From Centropus unirufus (lineage: Eukaryota > Chordata > Aves > Cuculiformes > Centropidae), in contig VYZI01000113.1 in assembly GCA_013397695.1 (NCBI GenBank), forward strand, positions 62,001 to 126,000: 64,000 nt of DNA. The letters run 5' to 3'. Under the pieces are notes generated by a model that had not been told where the DNA came from, made no database searches, and saw nothing but the letters and a program-made list of their open reading frames with translations. Both the position numbers and the translations under genes were made by a program. Numbering within the stretch: position 1 is the first letter of the stretch; each line of letters opens with the position of its first letter. Shown here in pieces: positions 1 to 12,150 of the stretch.

Positions 1-2997
1 TCCTCACACAATAGTTTCATTTTTCAGTGTTGTTATGCAAAGTCATACACATTAATTTTTAAACTAAATATCAATACTGTAAAAATTCCACTCTCAATTA
101 AATAAAGGTCTTGTTCAGAGGAGGCTAGAGAAAAGTGTGCTCCTGGTGAGCTCTAATGGCACACTTACACTGAATTTTCTTTCTTCAATTTTTTTGGAAG
201 TGTAGTTCCTACATAGATGGAATTTCTATAGAGGTACTGCCTCGCCTTTCAGTAGTGGAGAAGAAATCCTTATTACTGATGTGAATGACAATGAGACAAG
301 CATGATGATGCTTTAGATGTTGACTTAGTATTTTATATATCATTAGAGAAACAGACACTCAGACGATGAAAGCCTGGTCCTTGGCTTGTTTCAATTTCTC
401 TGAATTTCTCATTCATTCTCTGAATGAATGTACATACATTTACTCCAGTTCAGTTATGGATATGAATAAACCTAATGGGAAATAGGTGATTTTTAGATAT
501 CAAGAAGTATTAATTAAGATTATTAAATGCCTTTCACTTCTGATTCTTGATATATATACATGACCTTAGTCTATGATAGCATGTATTAAAAAATGATAAT
601 GAATTGTATTGTCATATATATCTGTAAAACTAAAGAACAACTAAACTGTGGCTGAAGGTAAGAGTTGATCCCCCTCCAGTAAAAACATTTTATTGAAGTT
701 GTACCTTATATGAGAACCTGCAATAGAAGGCAGATTTTATTGGGAAAAGTTAGAGCTTAGTCCTATTTATAATTAATTTTTTTTCCACAGAAAACTACAG
801 AGAGATCCGGGGAACTGTATTTCGTCATCAGGTTACTCAATTTCTAGTACAGTAATGTTTTTTCTCATAGAGAGTGTTAATGAAGTAAATATAGCATTTT
901 ATATTTTGAAAGTTTCAAGTCCATCTGCCTTTGATTATGTCTGGAAATTAGCTTTCAATTCCTGCTCTGAAAGGAACCATGGAATCATATTTCTTCCAGG
1001 ACATGAAATTATATTAATATGAAAGAGTTTCTAACACATACTGAATTTTATTCCCACTTAATAATATGCATTTCTTAGAAGATAATAATTTTCCAGTTTG
1101 TCTAGAACAAAAAACAGAATATCACAGGAGTGGCTGTTGTGTATATCACAGCTGTTCCTCTGAGCCTCTTGTTCATTGTTATACATTTTCTTCTGATCTA
1201 TAGTTGAAAATTTTTATTAATAGACTGTGATGCAGTAAAATGAAGACAATGTATTACTTATCACTATAGGCCCTAACTGTCACAAGGCAGCAGATTCTCA
1301 CAAATGTACTGTGTAGCCATGTTGTAATGACAGCAAAATATCCTGAGCCACCACTTACAAAGAATTCTTTTTTCTAACCTTTGAGATAAAGGTAGGTCTT
1401 TAGTCATTACTGTAAGAAACTGAAACAAATTAGCAATTGCCAGCTAAAATTAAGATATTCAGAGTTTTTCTATCTTCTGAGTTATTTGCTTTTTTTGCAT
1501 TTACTTATCTACCCTTTCTTCTACTGGGGAAATTTCATTATTAAAAAATTCTTAGTCAATTTGACTATTTATCTGCATTTTGTTCTTGTATGGTATTTTC
1601 CGGTATAATTTTGTATATGAAGTACAACTGGCTTTTCATAGAAAATTTTGAAAACATTCATCAGTAGCTAGGGACAGTTTGGATATTCTTAGATGCAAAG
1701 ATAAAGTTCAGCTCCCAGATTGATACTTCTCTTTGATTTAGAATATTGCATCAGAATTTAAAATTATGCTTTGATTAAAAATCTTTAAGCTAATTTTTTT
1801 TTTTCTCGATTAGGAAATAATATTAGCTGTCATGCCTGAAGCATCTTCTTGGGCGCGTGGTAGGTCTGAATAATCATGTTATTTTTAATTTCAAGCAATT
1901 GACAATGGTGAGGTCAATAAGTCTATTATGTCTGTGATTTGCAGGTCCTATGAATTATGTGAGGGTGATGTCATATTAGAAATTTGAAAATATGTCTTGC
2001 ATTGTTGTAATTTAGCTTCTGACATTACTGATCATTTCATGGAGGTCAGGAATTATTTTTTCTTAGTTGAAATTGTTTTCTCTTGATCCAAATGTACAGA
2101 TTATGTTGATAGAAAGTTTTGTGTCAAAAAAAATATCTTGTGAATTCATGCCAGTATAACAATATTATTTTGGCTGAAAATAGACAATTCCCTCCCCTTT
2201 TATATTTTAAAAACTTTAAAATCAAAATACCCCAATACTTCAATCAAATGCTCTGTTCTGAAATGTAATTTCACATTAAAGATTTTCCCCAAATTGAAAA
2301 TGAACGGTATTTTTCTTTTGAGGTTGAAGCAGTCATTTAGTGATGACCTAGAAAGTTTACAACAATGTCAGTTTAATGATCTTTGGTTTTGAAAACATGC
2401 CTCCAAAGGACTTTAGCAACCATTTAAAGTATTTTACTAGAAACTGCCAAACTCTAAGATAGTGTTATTTCTCTAGTTTTGATTTTGAAGGCAAAGAAAA
2501 TGAGATCCTCTGTGAGAAAGCTGAATTTAGATGAGATACTGCGATGCTTATTAAAGGACAACATATGGTAAAAATTGTCTATGCACTGAAAGGCCTAAAG
2601 AATAATTATATTTCTTTATTACATTTTTTTAGATATATAACAAAGATAGCTTTTCCTTTCCTTTCAAGTTTACTTGTAATTAGTGTTCCAGGTATTATGC
2701 AAGAGGATTGCAACATTTTTTATCTGTCTTTTTCACAGAATCATCTATTAGTTTGCATAGGTTATTGAACATTTACTGGATACTTTTTCTAGAGTCATTA
2801 ATTCCTGTAAATGTAACTATATGTTAAAACATGACTTCTGGATAGTTTTTATATAGTATCTGAATCTGTGAACATAATTGTCATTCAAGGAGTTAGTACA
2901 TCTTGACAACATCATCTGTTTCTGTCAGAAGTTTTGTCTAGGAAAACTTTTGCCATTTGCCCAGGATTTCCTGAAGTCTTAAACAAACTATGACTAA
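1..2997. other. AT-rich unique sequence, no gene seen
   Basis: No open frame here exceeds about 75 codons, and none resembles a known protein. I see no transposon ends, tandem arrays or GC-rich promoter-like patch. The longest frame (2544-2768, plus) reads as hydrophobic low-complexity residues with no coding signature. Best read as intergenic or intronic DNA. Confidence 0.7.
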
Positions 2998-3129
2998 GCA
3001 GTTAGACAAATGGAAATCTTGGAAAAACAGCCACTTGATATATGCAGATCAGTTTCAGATGAAGACAAACAGATTGATGCATCTATGATCTATTCTATAT
3101 ATGCTTTGCAGCTGATGCATGTACGCATG
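2998..3129 (+). other. Weak candidate exon with a consensus splice donor
   Basis: A frame opens just after an in-frame TAA (2995-2997). It has an ATG at 3010 and reads 40 residues beginning MEILEKQPLDICRSVSDEDK before reaching a consensus donor GTAAGT at 3130-3135, exactly on a codon boundary. The frame continues into the putative intron to 3207. The residues are mixed and charged, unlike the hydrophobic low-complexity frames nearby. Against it: there is no good pyrimidine-rich acceptor upstream, and I recognise no protein family. Frames and GTAAGT sites of this kind are common by chance. Confidence 0.12.
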
Positions 3130-6100
3130 GTAAGTCAGGGACATAAAGAACACAGAGTTTACTATGTAGGAGCAATGAATCACTGGACTCACTCTGCACA
3201 GCTATGAATCAAAAAGCAAATTAAGCATGCAAATTTTTATGTATGCAATATAAGAAACAAATACAAGGGATAATGTCAAGTTTTTACTATCTTTCTAAGT
3301 GGAACTGGAGCGTTCAAAGGGAAAATAATTTGCTACTGGGAAAGTATTTCAGCATAGAGAGAAAAGAAGCGTGACTATCTGAATCAAAGATTCAGATTTC
3401 TTTAAGCTTTGTGTTTGGGCATACTAACTAGTCAGCTTTATGAAACAATTCTTAGTCTGTTTTTTTTTGTCTGCTTGCTCAAGAAATTCCCTGAGAATAA
3501 TAAAAAATCAAATCTATTATTATTTAATATAATGCCTGTGTTTTCAGACTATGTGTGTGCATGTAACTTTTTGAACTTGGTTTCCAGAATGAAAGCTTTG
3601 GAACAATAGTAACTGCAAATAGCCAGCTATATTTGCTTAAATGAACTTCTGCTGTCATTAGAGTATTTATAGAAATGAAAAGGGTTGAAGATGCAGTTTA
3701 AGCAGACATTTGTTTGAATTTTAAACAGATAATCATTCCAAGCTTATGAACAATCTATAATAATTAATTTAATATTTGTAGAAAAATACAAATTACTATC
3801 CAACGTACATATCCTATGGCATTTATTCTCTTCTACATTTTGAAACTACTTGAAAAATAATGCTTTCCTAAAGTATTACTGTTTGCATTGTTTAATACTG
3901 GTGTATTTTACTGTGGTGTGCATACCATTGACATGCTCTCATGCTGTAGAGTAGATTAATTTCTTTCCTCCAGCTATAACAAACTGAGGACTGGTCATCT
4001 GAACTACCAATCTCAAATAGTACATCTACTACCTGATGCATCAGGTAGTAGAGTAATCTAAACCTATATACATATCTACTACTAGTAACACAATACCTGT
4101 CAATAGAAATGATGCGTAGTTGTAGTATAAACATTTCCAATTCTATCATTTGCAATTGTAAGGTGACACCATAGTGCCACACTACTGTAAATTTTTGAGC
4201 TTTAAATGCCTCCATCCTTCTTATTCATAGAGGAAAGCTAGAGTCAGGTTCTGTCACTGACAACACAGACGAATTGAAATTATCATGGACTAGAAACTTT
4301 GATGTGTCAAAGTTCATCTTCTCTCAAGAAGACAGAAGAACTTATTGATATCGTTTTTATTATTCTGTGGCAGAGATATGATCCAACAAAGTTCAGTTTA
4401 CTAAGACTAATCTATCAGTGCCCTAACCTCTAATATATCATATTATTTGTCCTGTGGCTGTGTTATTCAGTACTGTGGGTTGATCTATAATACCATATAA
4501 AATGTATTTATACATTAAGCTTAGGAACTTGAAGCGCCTTGGTTATGGCAGAGAATAAAAGGACCTCCTTTCTGTGGATCACTCATAAATCAGAAAGGTG
4601 CAGATCATGGAAGAGCTTCACTGTTAGAATTTAGATATTTCTCTATCAGGTTGCATGTCCAAGCCTGAGAAATATTACAACACATACTAACTAATAACAT
4701 ATATACATCCATGGGTTTCCTTAGTTCCCCTTGGAAAATGTGATTTTTCCTCTTTTACATGAAAATAATTTCTGATTCTCAATGACCTGAATAATTTAGA
4801 TCCTTGTTTTCAAGTCTGGATCAGATTGGCTTTGCAAAGAAAAAAGTGAGTTGGGGTGCAACTAGCTGTGTAGTATTAATAAGTTAATGTGATCATGGGG
4901 TTCTTCAGCCTTATGATGCAACTCAGAATGGTAAGTGGCTGCCAGCTTCCTATGGTTCAAGGCAGCAAATACAGTCACCTGATAGCCACGGTCTCCTGTC
5001 TTTCTCTGCTTCACTGAAACTCTGATGGAAAACCTCACATATTTGTCCTTCACTGCTGGGTTTCTCTTAAGTATATTAATTACACAAGTTCCCTATAACT
5101 CAAACAGGAATTTCTCATTAGCCAGACAAATTGTTTACTGAGGGCAAGAGTATACTGAGAAGAGACAGGAGATCACAAACTCTAAGGGGATGATTTGTCA
5201 GATGAAATGTAGATGCCTGCACGTGAGCCAGGTGTCTTTATTTCCATTACAGGCAGTAGATTAAACCAGAGAAGAGTAACTCTACCCTCCATGTAGGGAG
5301 AAAACTGTGTGAATAAATAATTTTCTACAAATTCCAGTTTCTCTGATGACCATAAAAGGAGGCGTGGCTGAAAAGTTTGAAAGTAGACATGTAAATTCTC
5401 TGGTCAGTTTTTAGAAAATGCCTTTAGGTACAATAAATTTTTCAAGTTGGACAAGGGTGAACAAACCTAGATGATCAAACCAATAATTTGAAGCTCAACA
5501 AGCTAGCACTTTTGCTGGACTTTGTTTCACTGGAAAATTTTTGACTAGCTCTAAACAAAGCTAGTAACATTTCACTACAGAGGGAATCATCATTCCATGG
5601 GTGAGCTGTCTGGGCAACCCATTCAAATAGTGAGAGGTTTCCTATTTTCACCATAAGGGCTACTGCCTCTATTAAGCAATGCTCTTTGTCCTTTTAAATA
5701 GTATCTGTTGTATACAAAGGTGCAAGACACAATTAGGGTCTCAGCCATTAGTGCTTAATGCGATTATTTCTCCTACGTTAATATTTCAGCTGATTTATCA
5801 GAACTTGTAATTCACTTGCACAAATCTCAGAGGCTGGATTCCCCCACAGAGGTCTGAGGTCTTGTTTTTACTCTTGTTGAAAGCAGTAAGATGGGGAGAG
5901 ATTTTATATTTTTAATGTCAAAATGAGACCAGGGCTGAACATTTTGCAGATATTCCTGGTAGACAGAATGGGGTTTGTGTTGAGCAAATTTCTTCTGATT
6001 CTATTCCATAACCTATAAAACCTTGCAAAAACCTTGAATTTTTTGTCTCTTCAGAAGAACATATCTTCTGAAACATATTTAGCATAAGATAAATGGTGAT

Positions 6101-7138
6101 ATATGTTATTAAAAAGTACTTGGATTTCTTGAGGAAAAATGAGCATGAGTAAAGGTATGGGGCTTGGTTTTTCTCAAATGCAAAATCCTGTAGTACACAG
6201 CACATCCAAACCTGGGATATGAGTAAACACACCCATGTATCACAGTACTGAGTACTGACAGTTACATGTGGGTCTGAGTTGTCATCATCCAATGAGAATG
6301 TGAGAAACTTTACATATAAGACAAAAATCTATGTTGTTACATCAGGCAGTGAGGAGCTGGAACTTAGGAGGAGCAACTTCTGTGGCGACTGTAGACCTGG
6401 ACATGCCTATAACTTGCCTGGAATACTACCTTCTGTCATACTTCATCATCGCTGTTATGAAACATTTATTTCCTTATTCCACAAAACAAAAAATTATTTT
6501 GTTAAAAGGCAGAACAAAAAGAAAGTGAGATTGAAGCCTAGGGGTAAAGAACCCAAATAAAAACTGTCCTTTTGTATGTTCCTTGTGTATGAAAGTGAAG
6601 CTTTTGAGATACATATTTTTGTAGGATTTCTCCGGCAGCAGAATGTAACAAGGTGAATTAACATGGTTTCTGCTTGCTTTGCACAATGGTTGCCTTAGTA
6701 ACTCTGGCATAGTGCAGCTGAAGTGTGCTAATACCCTTAAAAGGAGTTTGAAGGAAGCTGATGGAAAGTGATTATCATTGGTTGGATCAATTAGACCAGA
6801 AGATTGTGAGGTACTGAAAATAATACCTTCAGCTGCTTCAGAATTAATTTTCCAAGTGTAACAGCATTTTCCATATGCCCATTTAAGATATATGTCACTG
6901 CATTTGCAGCATTTTATGTCAGTTTGTATGATGAAGAAAGATGTTACTTTCCTATCTTTTACCAGAAGATGACCTTTATAGCTTTATCTTCAGTAATTTC
7001 TTCCTTATCAGTCAGTAGCTGCAGGCATGAACAAAGGATGTTAATATACTAAAAAAATAGGTAATCCATAATAAACAATAAATTAATTTATAAGGTAGAT
7101 ACATTTATTAAGTTTGATAGCAAAGACAAGAAAGGCAA
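3130..7138. other. AT-rich unique sequence, no gene seen
   Basis: Apart from the palindrome at 4025-4052, this stretch shows no transposon ends and no recognisable coding sequence. Open frames at 5918-6292 (minus, 124 codons) and 6279-6560 (plus, 93 codons) lie back to back. Neither contains a motif I recognise, and their sizes are within chance for this composition. Confidence 0.65.
4025..4052. repeat. Perfect 28-bp palindrome without spacer
   Basis: The left half TCTACTACCTGATG is followed directly by its exact reverse complement CATCAGGTAGTAGA. Symmetry breaks at the next base on each side (A at 4024, G at 4053). A further CTACTAC copy lies close by at about 4075. A spacerless perfect palindrome of this size is not expected by chance in 64 kb. 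Whether it is a cruciform-prone site, a dimeric protein-binding site or a small foldback duplication cannot be told from sequence alone. Confidence 0.95.
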
Positions 7139-7485
7139 TAGAATAATATAATTGCTAGGTTGGAAGAAACCTCTGAGATTTTCAACTCCAACCATACCTG
7201 TCTTCCACTAAACCACATCCCTAGGCACCTAATCCACCTGTCTTTTAAATACATCCAGGAATGGTGATTCCACCACCTCCATGGGCAGACTGTTCCACTA
7301 CCCAATGAACCTTTCGGTAAATTTTTTTTCATAATGTCCAACTTGATACCCACCCTCCCTTCTCCCTGCCCCCTGGCAGAGCTTGAGGCCATTCTCCCTT
7401 GTCCTATCCCCTGTCATATGGGAGAGGAGACCAGCACCCACCTCGATGCCCCCTCCATTCAGGCAGTTGCAGGTGGTGATAAGGA
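7139..7485 (-). mobile_element. CR1 non-LTR retrotransposon, 5'-truncated 3' fragment
   Basis: Read on the minus strand, this is the 3' part of a CR1 element. The plus-strand text begins TAGAATAATATAATTGCTAG and runs into GGTTGGAAGAAACCTCTGAG. It continues with the CR1 hallmarks CCACCTCCATGGGCAGACTG, TTCCACTACCCAATGAACC and GCCATTCTCCCTTGTCCTAT. The 3' terminus is at the left. The 5' truncation lies near AGGCAGTTGCAGGTGGTGAT at the right. Length is about 350 bp, which is typical because most genomic CR1 copies are 5'-truncated. Divergence from the usual CR1 3' end and the lack of clear target duplications suggest an old insertion. Frames through it (7108-7392 minus, 7334-7621 plus) are not genes. 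Confidence 0.9.
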
Positions 7486-9899
7486 TTTGATTTACTCTAA
7501 ATTTATTTCAAAGTTAATTGAAAGGAGGAAAGGGAGTGAGAAGATTTTACTATTTCAAATTTCAAGGAGGTATTCTCTATTTTCTGCATTTCTGAACAGG
7601 AAACATTGCAATACGTGTTAAATGTTCCTTGAAGAGAATTGACAGCTAAATTAAAATTACTGGTAAGGAAAATGAGTTCACATAGCACAAATGTTCTTCC
7701 CATTTCCTTGAGATATTATGCCTTTCCAAATGTAAAAAAGCTCCTCTGTTTTAGGTAAGTGATGACTTCTGAATGTAGTAAAACTTTCCACAGTGGTATT
7801 TAACTAATCCATAGAAAATGTCTTTGAAGATACGTTGTAGACTATCTATATTGTTTATTTTTACCTTTTTAATGTTTCTATTGCAAATACGACTAAGTCT
7901 AGATGTGCCCAGATGCATGCTCCTGTTTGTTTTGGGCTAGGCAGTTATATGTAATTTCAAAGATTCCTGAAGTATTGCATTCAATTTTACATAGAACTAA
8001 AAATATATTTACAATTATAAAGTGTTTCTAGGCTCTGACTGTATATGCTATTTTTCATTATGTAATACATTAATTTCCAAGAACTATTAATAGTTCTTTG
8101 CTTGCTAACTTTCTATCTAAAATCCTGAGGTCTTACAAGAACTTTATGCAGATGTCTTCTGCTATAGAGTTGTACTGATTTAAGTGTAGTGGCAATAATT
8201 ATTAAAATTAAAACATTTTCTATATGTTATTTTTAGAATACTTGAAAGTTGGTTAAAAAAGTAATTTAAAGTGTGGCAAATAAAACATTTTATGTATGAT
8301 ATTGTATTCAAAGTAGTAATAGTTTATCTTTTAACAACTCTGAGTTTGATTTGAAATTAAATGCTTCTTTGATTTCCACTTGAGAAGAGAGCTCAGTACA
8401 TATTTGTAAGATATTTCATAACTCTAACAAACTTTTTTATATACCTTGGGTGGGATCAGCGCTTTGCATTTTTTTAGATTAATTCAGTGAGATATCTTGT
8501 TTATTTTTGCAAAAGAACATCCAGCCCAAACACAGACAACTTATAAGCTATACAAATATGGATTTCTTCAAATTGCAAAAATAGAAAATCTAATAAGATT
8601 AGATTCTTCAGGTACAAATCCTGGACTCATGTTAGATTTACCCTCTCCAGAGCTTGATGAAGCCGAGATGGAGGAAAAAATCTGCCTTGGACAGAGAATG
8701 ATACCATAAAACTGACTATATCTGTAGTTCATCTTTGGAAGGGTCAGATGATGAATTAAAACTGGTCTTATATTCTCCATAACTCCTGAAAAGCTTTTAA
8801 AATTTGAGTCAGCAATGAAAATTCAAAACAAAACAAAAAATCCCCCAAGCCCCATGGAATTAACTTACCTTGGGTATCTTCAAACTGTTTTTGAAGCCTT
8901 CATTTTTAAAAATCTTTTTCATGGTCACGTTGTTTTTTGCCTATATTAAGTTTCATTGGGTACCTTTAAGACATATCTGATTTTAGAAGAGAAATGCCTT
9001 TGGCAACCAGCTTCAAGGAAAAGTCAGGGAAAGCTTGCTGCAGGTGAAAAACTAATCGTCAGGTACATTAAGGTTGCTAAGTGCTTTGCAACGCTCAGAT
9101 GTGATGAGTTCACAAGGATGTTGAGGTGAATCTGGCCAGCTCTAACTATGCATTTGTAATAGCTCTTTTCTTGGCATTTTCATTTTTGGTAGGCAGATTT
9201 ACATAAGCAGAGCAGAATTCTGCCAAGCTTCTGAAAAATGTGGGAAGTCAGAAAAACATGGGAAATGAATATGTAATCAAATATATAAAAGCCACTGAGA
9301 AGAGGAAAGGGAAAACCAGCTCTCTCTGTGCTCCAAACATCATGCTAAAGGCAGCAAGGAATGGTCAAAATAAATGTGATGAACAAAATGGTAAGACTTT
9401 CCAAAAAGTCTGTTTAATATTTGTCATCTGTGGCCTGTAAAAGAAATTAAACAAATATTTTTGAAGGCTGATTAACTAGTTTATCTCTTGTGTTTCTCTC
9501 CATACCCAAGCTTTGGTGATTCATAAAGCCAAATAACAACATACTGTCCTTTGAAACTTCACAGAGATTAGTAAAAAAACCAAAACCTAAAAATAAAAAA
9601 AATATAAAGATGATTGCATAAAAAAACTTTTATTTTCTATATCCTAGGTAAGAAATCAGGAGTATTTCAGAAAAATACCACTTTCACACTTTAAGTAAAG
9701 ACAGGAATAATTTAATTAATTTATTAATTCTTATACGTCTCCAAATATATATTTCTGTTTTATGATACCAATATTTCCAAAAGTAGGAAAAAGCTATATG
9801 TTACAATCTGTAATTCAGCATCTTCATATATCTTTCTCTCTATTTTCAATATGAATATTTGATTTTGTCTGTGTTTCATAGGACACTACAAATGGGGCA
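7486..9899. other. AT-rich unique sequence, no gene seen
   Basis: I see no transposon ends and no recognisable coding sequence here. Frames at 8497-8709 (plus) and 9240-9440 (plus) lack known motifs. Around 9000-9200 the sequence is a little less AT-biased, but it offers nothing I can classify. One 20-bp palindrome is listed separately. Confidence 0.65.
8079..8098. repeat. 20-bp perfect palindrome
   Basis: AAGAACTATT is followed directly by AATAGTTCTT, its exact reverse complement. The composition is AT-rich, so chance occurrence in 64 kb is plausible. No associated gene is visible. Confidence 0.9.
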
Positions 9900-10800
9900 A
9901 AAATAAGTTTCTGGCAGTTTATGATTTTATGACCGCATCCGTGGACAAGGGAAAAGCATTGGATTTAATATCTCTGGACATTTTTGAAGCCTGTTTGTAA
10001 AGCCACAATCTATCTATCTCTTTAAATTGAAGAAATACAGATTTAATGGGTGGACTGTTCAGTGGTTAAGGAATGGATGACCACATCCACAGGGCTGGAG
10101 TCAAAGGCTTGATGGCCAAGTGAAGAGCTGTTATAAGTGGTGGCCCTCAGGGGTCTGTACTGGGACGAATGCTGTTTAAAATTTGCATCAACAATATAGA
10201 CAGAGAAATTGAGTGCACCCTCAGGAAGTTTGCAGATGACAACAAACCGTGTGTTGTTGATACTCCTGAAGGACCAGATATTATTCAGAGAAGCCTGGAC
10301 GAGCTGGACAACTTGTGAACCTCATGAGGTAAGGCCAAGGTCTCATGTCTGAGTCAGGGAAATCCTCAGTTTCAATACAGGCTTGGGGGGATGACATGAT
10401 TGAGAGCAACCCTACAGAAAAGGACGGGGGATACTGAAGGATGAAAAGCTGGACATGAGCCAACAGTGTGCACTTGTAGTGCAGAAAGCCAACCGTATAT
10501 TGGCCTGCATCAAAAGAAGCATGGCCAGCAGGGGTGTGATTCTGCCATTCTACTCTGCTCTGGTGAGGTCTCATCTGGTGTACTGTCCAGCTCTGGAATC
10601 CTCAGCTCAGGAAGGACATCTTGGAGCAGGTCCAGAGGAGGGCCATAAATATGATCCAAGAGCTGTAGCACCTCACCTATGAGGACAAGCTGAGAAGATT
10701 GACGTTGTTCAGCCTGGAGAAGAGAAGGCTCGAGGGAGACCTTATGGTAGCCTTCCAGTACTTAAAGGGGCCTATAGGCAAGATGGGCACGTTTTTATGT
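9900..10800 (+). mobile_element. CR1 non-LTR retrotransposon fragment with reverse-transcriptase remnant
   Basis: This is a decayed sense-strand CR1 copy covering the end of the second open reading frame and the start of the 3' region. In conceptual translation, the stretch near 10140-10250 shows the CR1 RT pattern G-x-V-L ... NNIDREIECTLRKFADDNK. The catalytic box C (FADD) is encoded at 10229-10240. Further on come the CR1 landmarks AAGCCAACCGTATATTGGCC, GAGGTCTCATCTGGTGTACT, GTCCAGAGGAGGGCCATAAA and CAGCCTGGAGAAGAGAAGG. The copy starts inside the RT domain (5'-truncated) and stops before the usual 3' end, so it is truncated at both ends. Multiple stops and frameshifts interrupt the frame. 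Short frames at 10281-10682 on either strand are shadows of this element. Confidence 0.93.
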
Positions 10801-11649
10801 ATGCGCATTCTGTGATGAATAGGTTTTGTAATGTCAAAAGTAACAAAAATTATTAACAAATTTAGAAAATATAAGCGGATAATATAAAATATAAATCTTG
10901 AGATTCAAACAGGATTCTTAACTTTAGTGCCAGTTTGTTAAATAAATAAATGATCATGTTGTGTGCTGAGATCTCAGCCTCAATTTTTACAGAAATGGCT
11001 GAGAATCTTCTTTATTAGACAAAATTTCTCGGTTCTTGTGGACTGAAAGTTTCCCTGACACTTCATCTCTTTTATGTTTTATTAATATCTGAAAATTAAA
11101 CCAAAGACTTAAGAAGGTTTACATTTGTCTGTGAATGAATCAGAAATTAGATATGTTTTAAGTGTAATCTGTTTTAGGATGGCTAATCTTTTATTATCTT
11201 TTGTGTGTTAAATAACATTATTCTCAGTTTATTTTGTGAAGCACTGTTGAATGTTATTACCTGAGGAATTAATTATTGGTATTTTTGGTTTAATGGATCT
11301 CAACAGAATCTTGCAATTAGCCCAGATTTGTTATTTAATGCACAAATGGCTATGCATGTGCAACCATTGTCACTCTATTAAGGAAACTCATAAAAAAGAA
11401 ATGAAACTCATAAGCCATATATATTCATACCTCAGGAGAGATTAATGACTCTCTGGTGAAGCCTGACCATTAAAATTTTCAAACTGGTTACTTAATACTT
11501 TTATGTTGCATGTTTGTTTATTTGCTGGATTATTTTCATGCTGAATAAGTGATATGGTGTTGTCATCAAAATCAGTAAAACCTTTTTATTTGCTCAAAAA
11601 TACAACAGACCAATATGGTTTTAATTAAACCACATGCACATGAATACAC
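10801..11649. other. AT-rich unique sequence, no gene seen
   Basis: This is the flank of the preceding CR1 copy. The CR1 3' terminus is absent and the sequence passes directly into unrelated AT-rich DNA. The 64-codon frame at 11251-11445 has no recognisable motif. Confidence 0.6.
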
Positions 11650-12150
11650 ATTTCAGGTGTGTATCAAGGTGTTCCGAGCTTGGGCCCACTGATCCAAGGC
11701 CATGCTGGCTGAAGGAGATGGTCTAACCTGACACTCTAATAATGTCTGCCCAGCCACACTGGGTCTTAACAATAAAGTCTAAAAGGGATTAATCAGCAGT
11801 CAATGTCAAATGCTTCTGAATCAATTGCACACTCTTCTGTGCCATCTCAGAGATGACTTTATTTACAATGGATTTGGGGCAGGAATATATGATCTTACAA
11901 TTCTCATTCAGTCACAATACTATGGCCTCCTTCTATGGACAACTGCCAGTTCCTGGAGAGAGCTAGGAAAAGCTAGTAGCTCTTGATGAGCTTGCTCTGG
12001 AAGGGATTTCTGGGGAAAAGTCTCTCTGGATCTTCCCTATTGTTCCTAGGAGAAGAATCATTCACCACCACAGTGACTCAGGCCCAGTTTAATAGCAGTC
12101 TTTGTTTGGGGAAGTATGGGCAGAGAATAAGAGCTTTTAATATAATAACC
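11650..12150. other. Less AT-rich block, possibly degenerate repeat or LTR debris
   Basis: This block is clearly less AT-rich than its flanks and has transposon-like text, for example GCTTGGGCCCACTGATCC and TGCCCAGCCACACTGGGTC. Read on the minus strand, an AATAAA lies near 11855 with transcribed-looking sequence around it. I find no terminal repeats, target duplication or coding capacity and cannot assign a family. It could equally be a conserved non-coding segment. The short frame at 11983-12174 is not convincing as a gene. Confidence 0.3.

Noticed and set aside
3892..4215. 107-codon minus-strand frame
   Set aside because: It reads through the palindrome and has no motif. Likely chance.
5918..6292. 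124-codon minus-strand open frame
   Set aside because: Residue content is low-complexity and rich in C, F, Y and I as AT-rich random DNA gives. No splice or start context and no known motif, and the size is within chance.
7108..7621. Open frames on both strands near 7.1-7.6 kb
   Set aside because: They run through the CR1 3' fragment, which explains the raised GC and the lack of stops.
10281..10682. Overlapping open frames on both strands
   Set aside because: These are remnants and shadows of the CR1 RT region, not host genes.
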